Assembly (NCBI GenBank): GCA_947177115.1
Contig: CAMWTG010000025.1
Location: forward strand, 1-16,501
From: an uncultured Clostridia bacterium
GTDB lineage: Bacteria > Bacillota > Clostridia > Oscillospirales > Oscillospiraceae
Direction: 5' to 3'
Length of the DNA stretch: 16,501 nt
In this document: positions 15,865 through 16,501 of the stretch, piece after piece
Layout: every line of letters starts with the position of its first letter
How positions within the stretch are numbered: the stretch's first letter is position 1
Position numbers and translations under genes: made by a program
The notes under the pieces: generated by a model
Databases searched by the model: none
The model's input: only the letters and a program-made list of their open reading frames with translations
Told to the model about the DNA's origin: nothing

Positions 15865-15889
15865 CGGGCACACGTACAATAAGGCAGAG

Positions 15890-15925
15890 ATGCGCCCGCT
15901 CTCCCCATGGGGAGAGCGGGCGCAT
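15890..15925 (+). terminator. Terminator of the large SLH gene
   Basis: A perfect palindrome of 17-nt arms around AT (ATGCGCCCGCTCTCCCC at 15890-15906 and its complement at 15909-15925), 25 nt after the stop codon. The following TTGCGTT is only weakly U-rich, but the stem is extremely stable. Confidence 0.75.
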
Positions 15926-15966
15926 TGCGTTAACGATAGGGTGGTGACCGCCTCAAGGGATACTTT
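15926..15966. other. Short spacer between terminator and MITE
   Basis: No gene or structure is seen in these 41 nt. Confidence 0.5.
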
Positions 15967-16127
15967 TATAGTCGACACACTCGAAAATCGGTAAAGTTCG
16001 GCGATTAAAATGTGGAGTGGACTGCGTTGTCGTCCTTGGCGGGCGTCAGCCCGCCTGCGTCCTCCGCCTTGCCACACCGCATTTTCCTCCGCCTCCTTTT
16101 TACCGATTCTCAAGTGTGTCGACTATA
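15967..16127. mobile_element. 161-bp MITE-like element with 29-nt terminal inverted repeats
   Basis: The ends at 15967-15995 and 16099-16127 are inverted copies with only two differences; both begin with TATAGTCGACACACT. TATA at both ends is compatible with a TA-target (IS630/Tc1-mariner-type) insertion, though this is an inference. The centre has a GGCGGGC/GCCCGCC hairpin (16038-16055), and further partial complementarity (AAAATG.../...CATTTT) would let the whole element fold as one long imperfect hairpin. It has no coding capacity, so it would need a transposase from elsewhere. Confidence 0.8.
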
Positions 16128-16142
16128 TTTTAAAACAAACCC

Positions 16143-16252
16143 ATTCCAGTTCCCGAATCCCCGCCCGGTAACGATGGTGCACTTTCTGTCAAGAGGGCAT
16201 CTGTCAAGGTGGATTTCACCTAAAAGGTGAAATCCACCCCATAAACTGGAAT
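16143..16252. repeat. Small inverted-repeat element, copy 2, with embedded hairpin
   Basis: Bounded by ATTCCAGTT (16143-16151) and AACTGGAAT (16244-16252). It contains GCCCGGTAACGAT (16163-16175) then GTCAAG (16188-16193), as in the copy at 6306-6355, and a perfect 13-bp hairpin (GGTGGATTTCACC at 16208-16220, loop TAAAA, complement at 16226-16238) absent from copy 1. TGTCAAG is duplicated at 16187-16193 and about 15 nt later, at the foot of the hairpin. Confidence 0.5.
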
Positions 16253-16265
16253 TTGTAATTTCATG

Positions 16266-16436
16266 TCACATTTTAAACAATTCATCAAACCGCTTTTCGC
16301 AAATACCATTTTCCCCATGCCACCCTGCTAATGGAAGTACCACATCTGAGCGAGAACTTTCGGGAATTTTCTTACTAATATCGCATTGAGTAATAAAAGA
16401 GAGGGGGCTTGTCAGTATTGATAGCCCTTTCTTGAA
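16266..16436 (-). pseudogene. AT-rich open-frame remnant, unrecognised
   Basis: On the minus strand 56 codons are open between a TAG (16439-16437) and TGA (16268-16266). The C-terminal half reads like real protein (SRSDVVLPLAGWHGENG, then CEKRFDELFK), but there is no ATG/GTG start near the front and no ribosome-binding site. I do not recognise the family. The base composition is much more AT-rich than the neighbouring genes, consistent with a decayed foreign gene. It may also be chance. Confidence 0.25.
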
Positions 16437-16450
16437 CTACTGGCTACTGT

Positions 16451-16501
16451 TTAGTCGTAAATAGAGTACACTTCGTTGCTGTGGATATTGCAGTCAGTGG
16501 C
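16451..16501 (-). CDS. Possible 3' end of a gene running in from the right edge
   Basis: The last 16 codons before a TAA (16453-16451) are open to the window edge (ending NIHSNEVYSIYD). It is in a different frame from the remnant at 16266-16436. The stretch is too short to assign, and could be chance. Confidence 0.2.
   Translation of the reverse strand, partial: ATDCNIHSNEVYSIYD

Noticed and set aside
12994..16113. Two long minus-strand frames (517 and 521 codons) opposite the SLH gene
   Set aside because: Their composition mirrors the SLH repeats, they lack ribosome-binding sites, and one runs through the SLH terminator and MITE.

Overview
The window looks like chromosomal DNA of a GC-rich, anaerobic, low-motility Clostridia-type bacterium, most likely Oscillospiraceae (Flavonifractor/Oscillibacter/Lawsonibacter-like). 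This is an inference from the gene set: a flavodiiron protein for O2/NO reduction, S-layer-homology (SLH) surface proteins with long repeat regions, a LytTR response regulator, a fused ABC ATPase/permease, strong AGGAGG ribosome-binding sites and sigma-A-type promoters. No rRNA, tRNA, CRISPR array, phage module or transposase gene was seen.

Layout. (1) 1-1377: a flavodiiron protein gene with a near-perfect promoter and a bidirectional terminator. (2) 1383-2370: on the minus strand, a short secreted LRR_5/SLH hybrid protein behind a long leader that carries its own intrinsic terminator. (3) 2371-6025: on the minus strand, a TetR-type repressor and a 996-residue ABC ATPase/permease that overlap by 7 bp, driven by a promoter whose 17-bp spacer holds a perfect operator-like palindrome. 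(4) 6026-7250: an orphan LytTR response regulator on the plus strand, behind a repeat-containing spacer. (5) 7317-9220: a Na/Pi cotransporter-PhoU protein, then (9220-9894) the tRNA methyltransferase TrmO, both minus strand. (6) 9895-10456: a gene-free, hairpin-rich element of about 544 bp bounded by ~73-nt inverted repeats. (7) 10457-12955: a DUF3810 membrane protein with an HELAH zinc-protease-like motif and an AI-2E family transporter, both minus strand, separated by a 38-bp near-perfect palindrome that coincides with a promoter. (8) 13041-15925: a 916-residue secreted SLH protein with a Cys-rich N-terminal region and four diverged repeats, plus its terminator. (9) 15926-16501: a 161-bp MITE-like element, a second small inverted-repeat element that shares a 13-bp core with one at 6306-6355, and AT-rich gene remnants.

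The genes are mostly independent single-gene units separated by strong hairpins. The clear multi-gene unit is the TetR-ABC pair. The most unusual content is in the non-coding DNA: three inverted-repeat elements, two palindromes embedded in promoters, and a terminator inside the leader of a surface-protein gene. I did not find a convincing new multi-gene defence or metabolic system.
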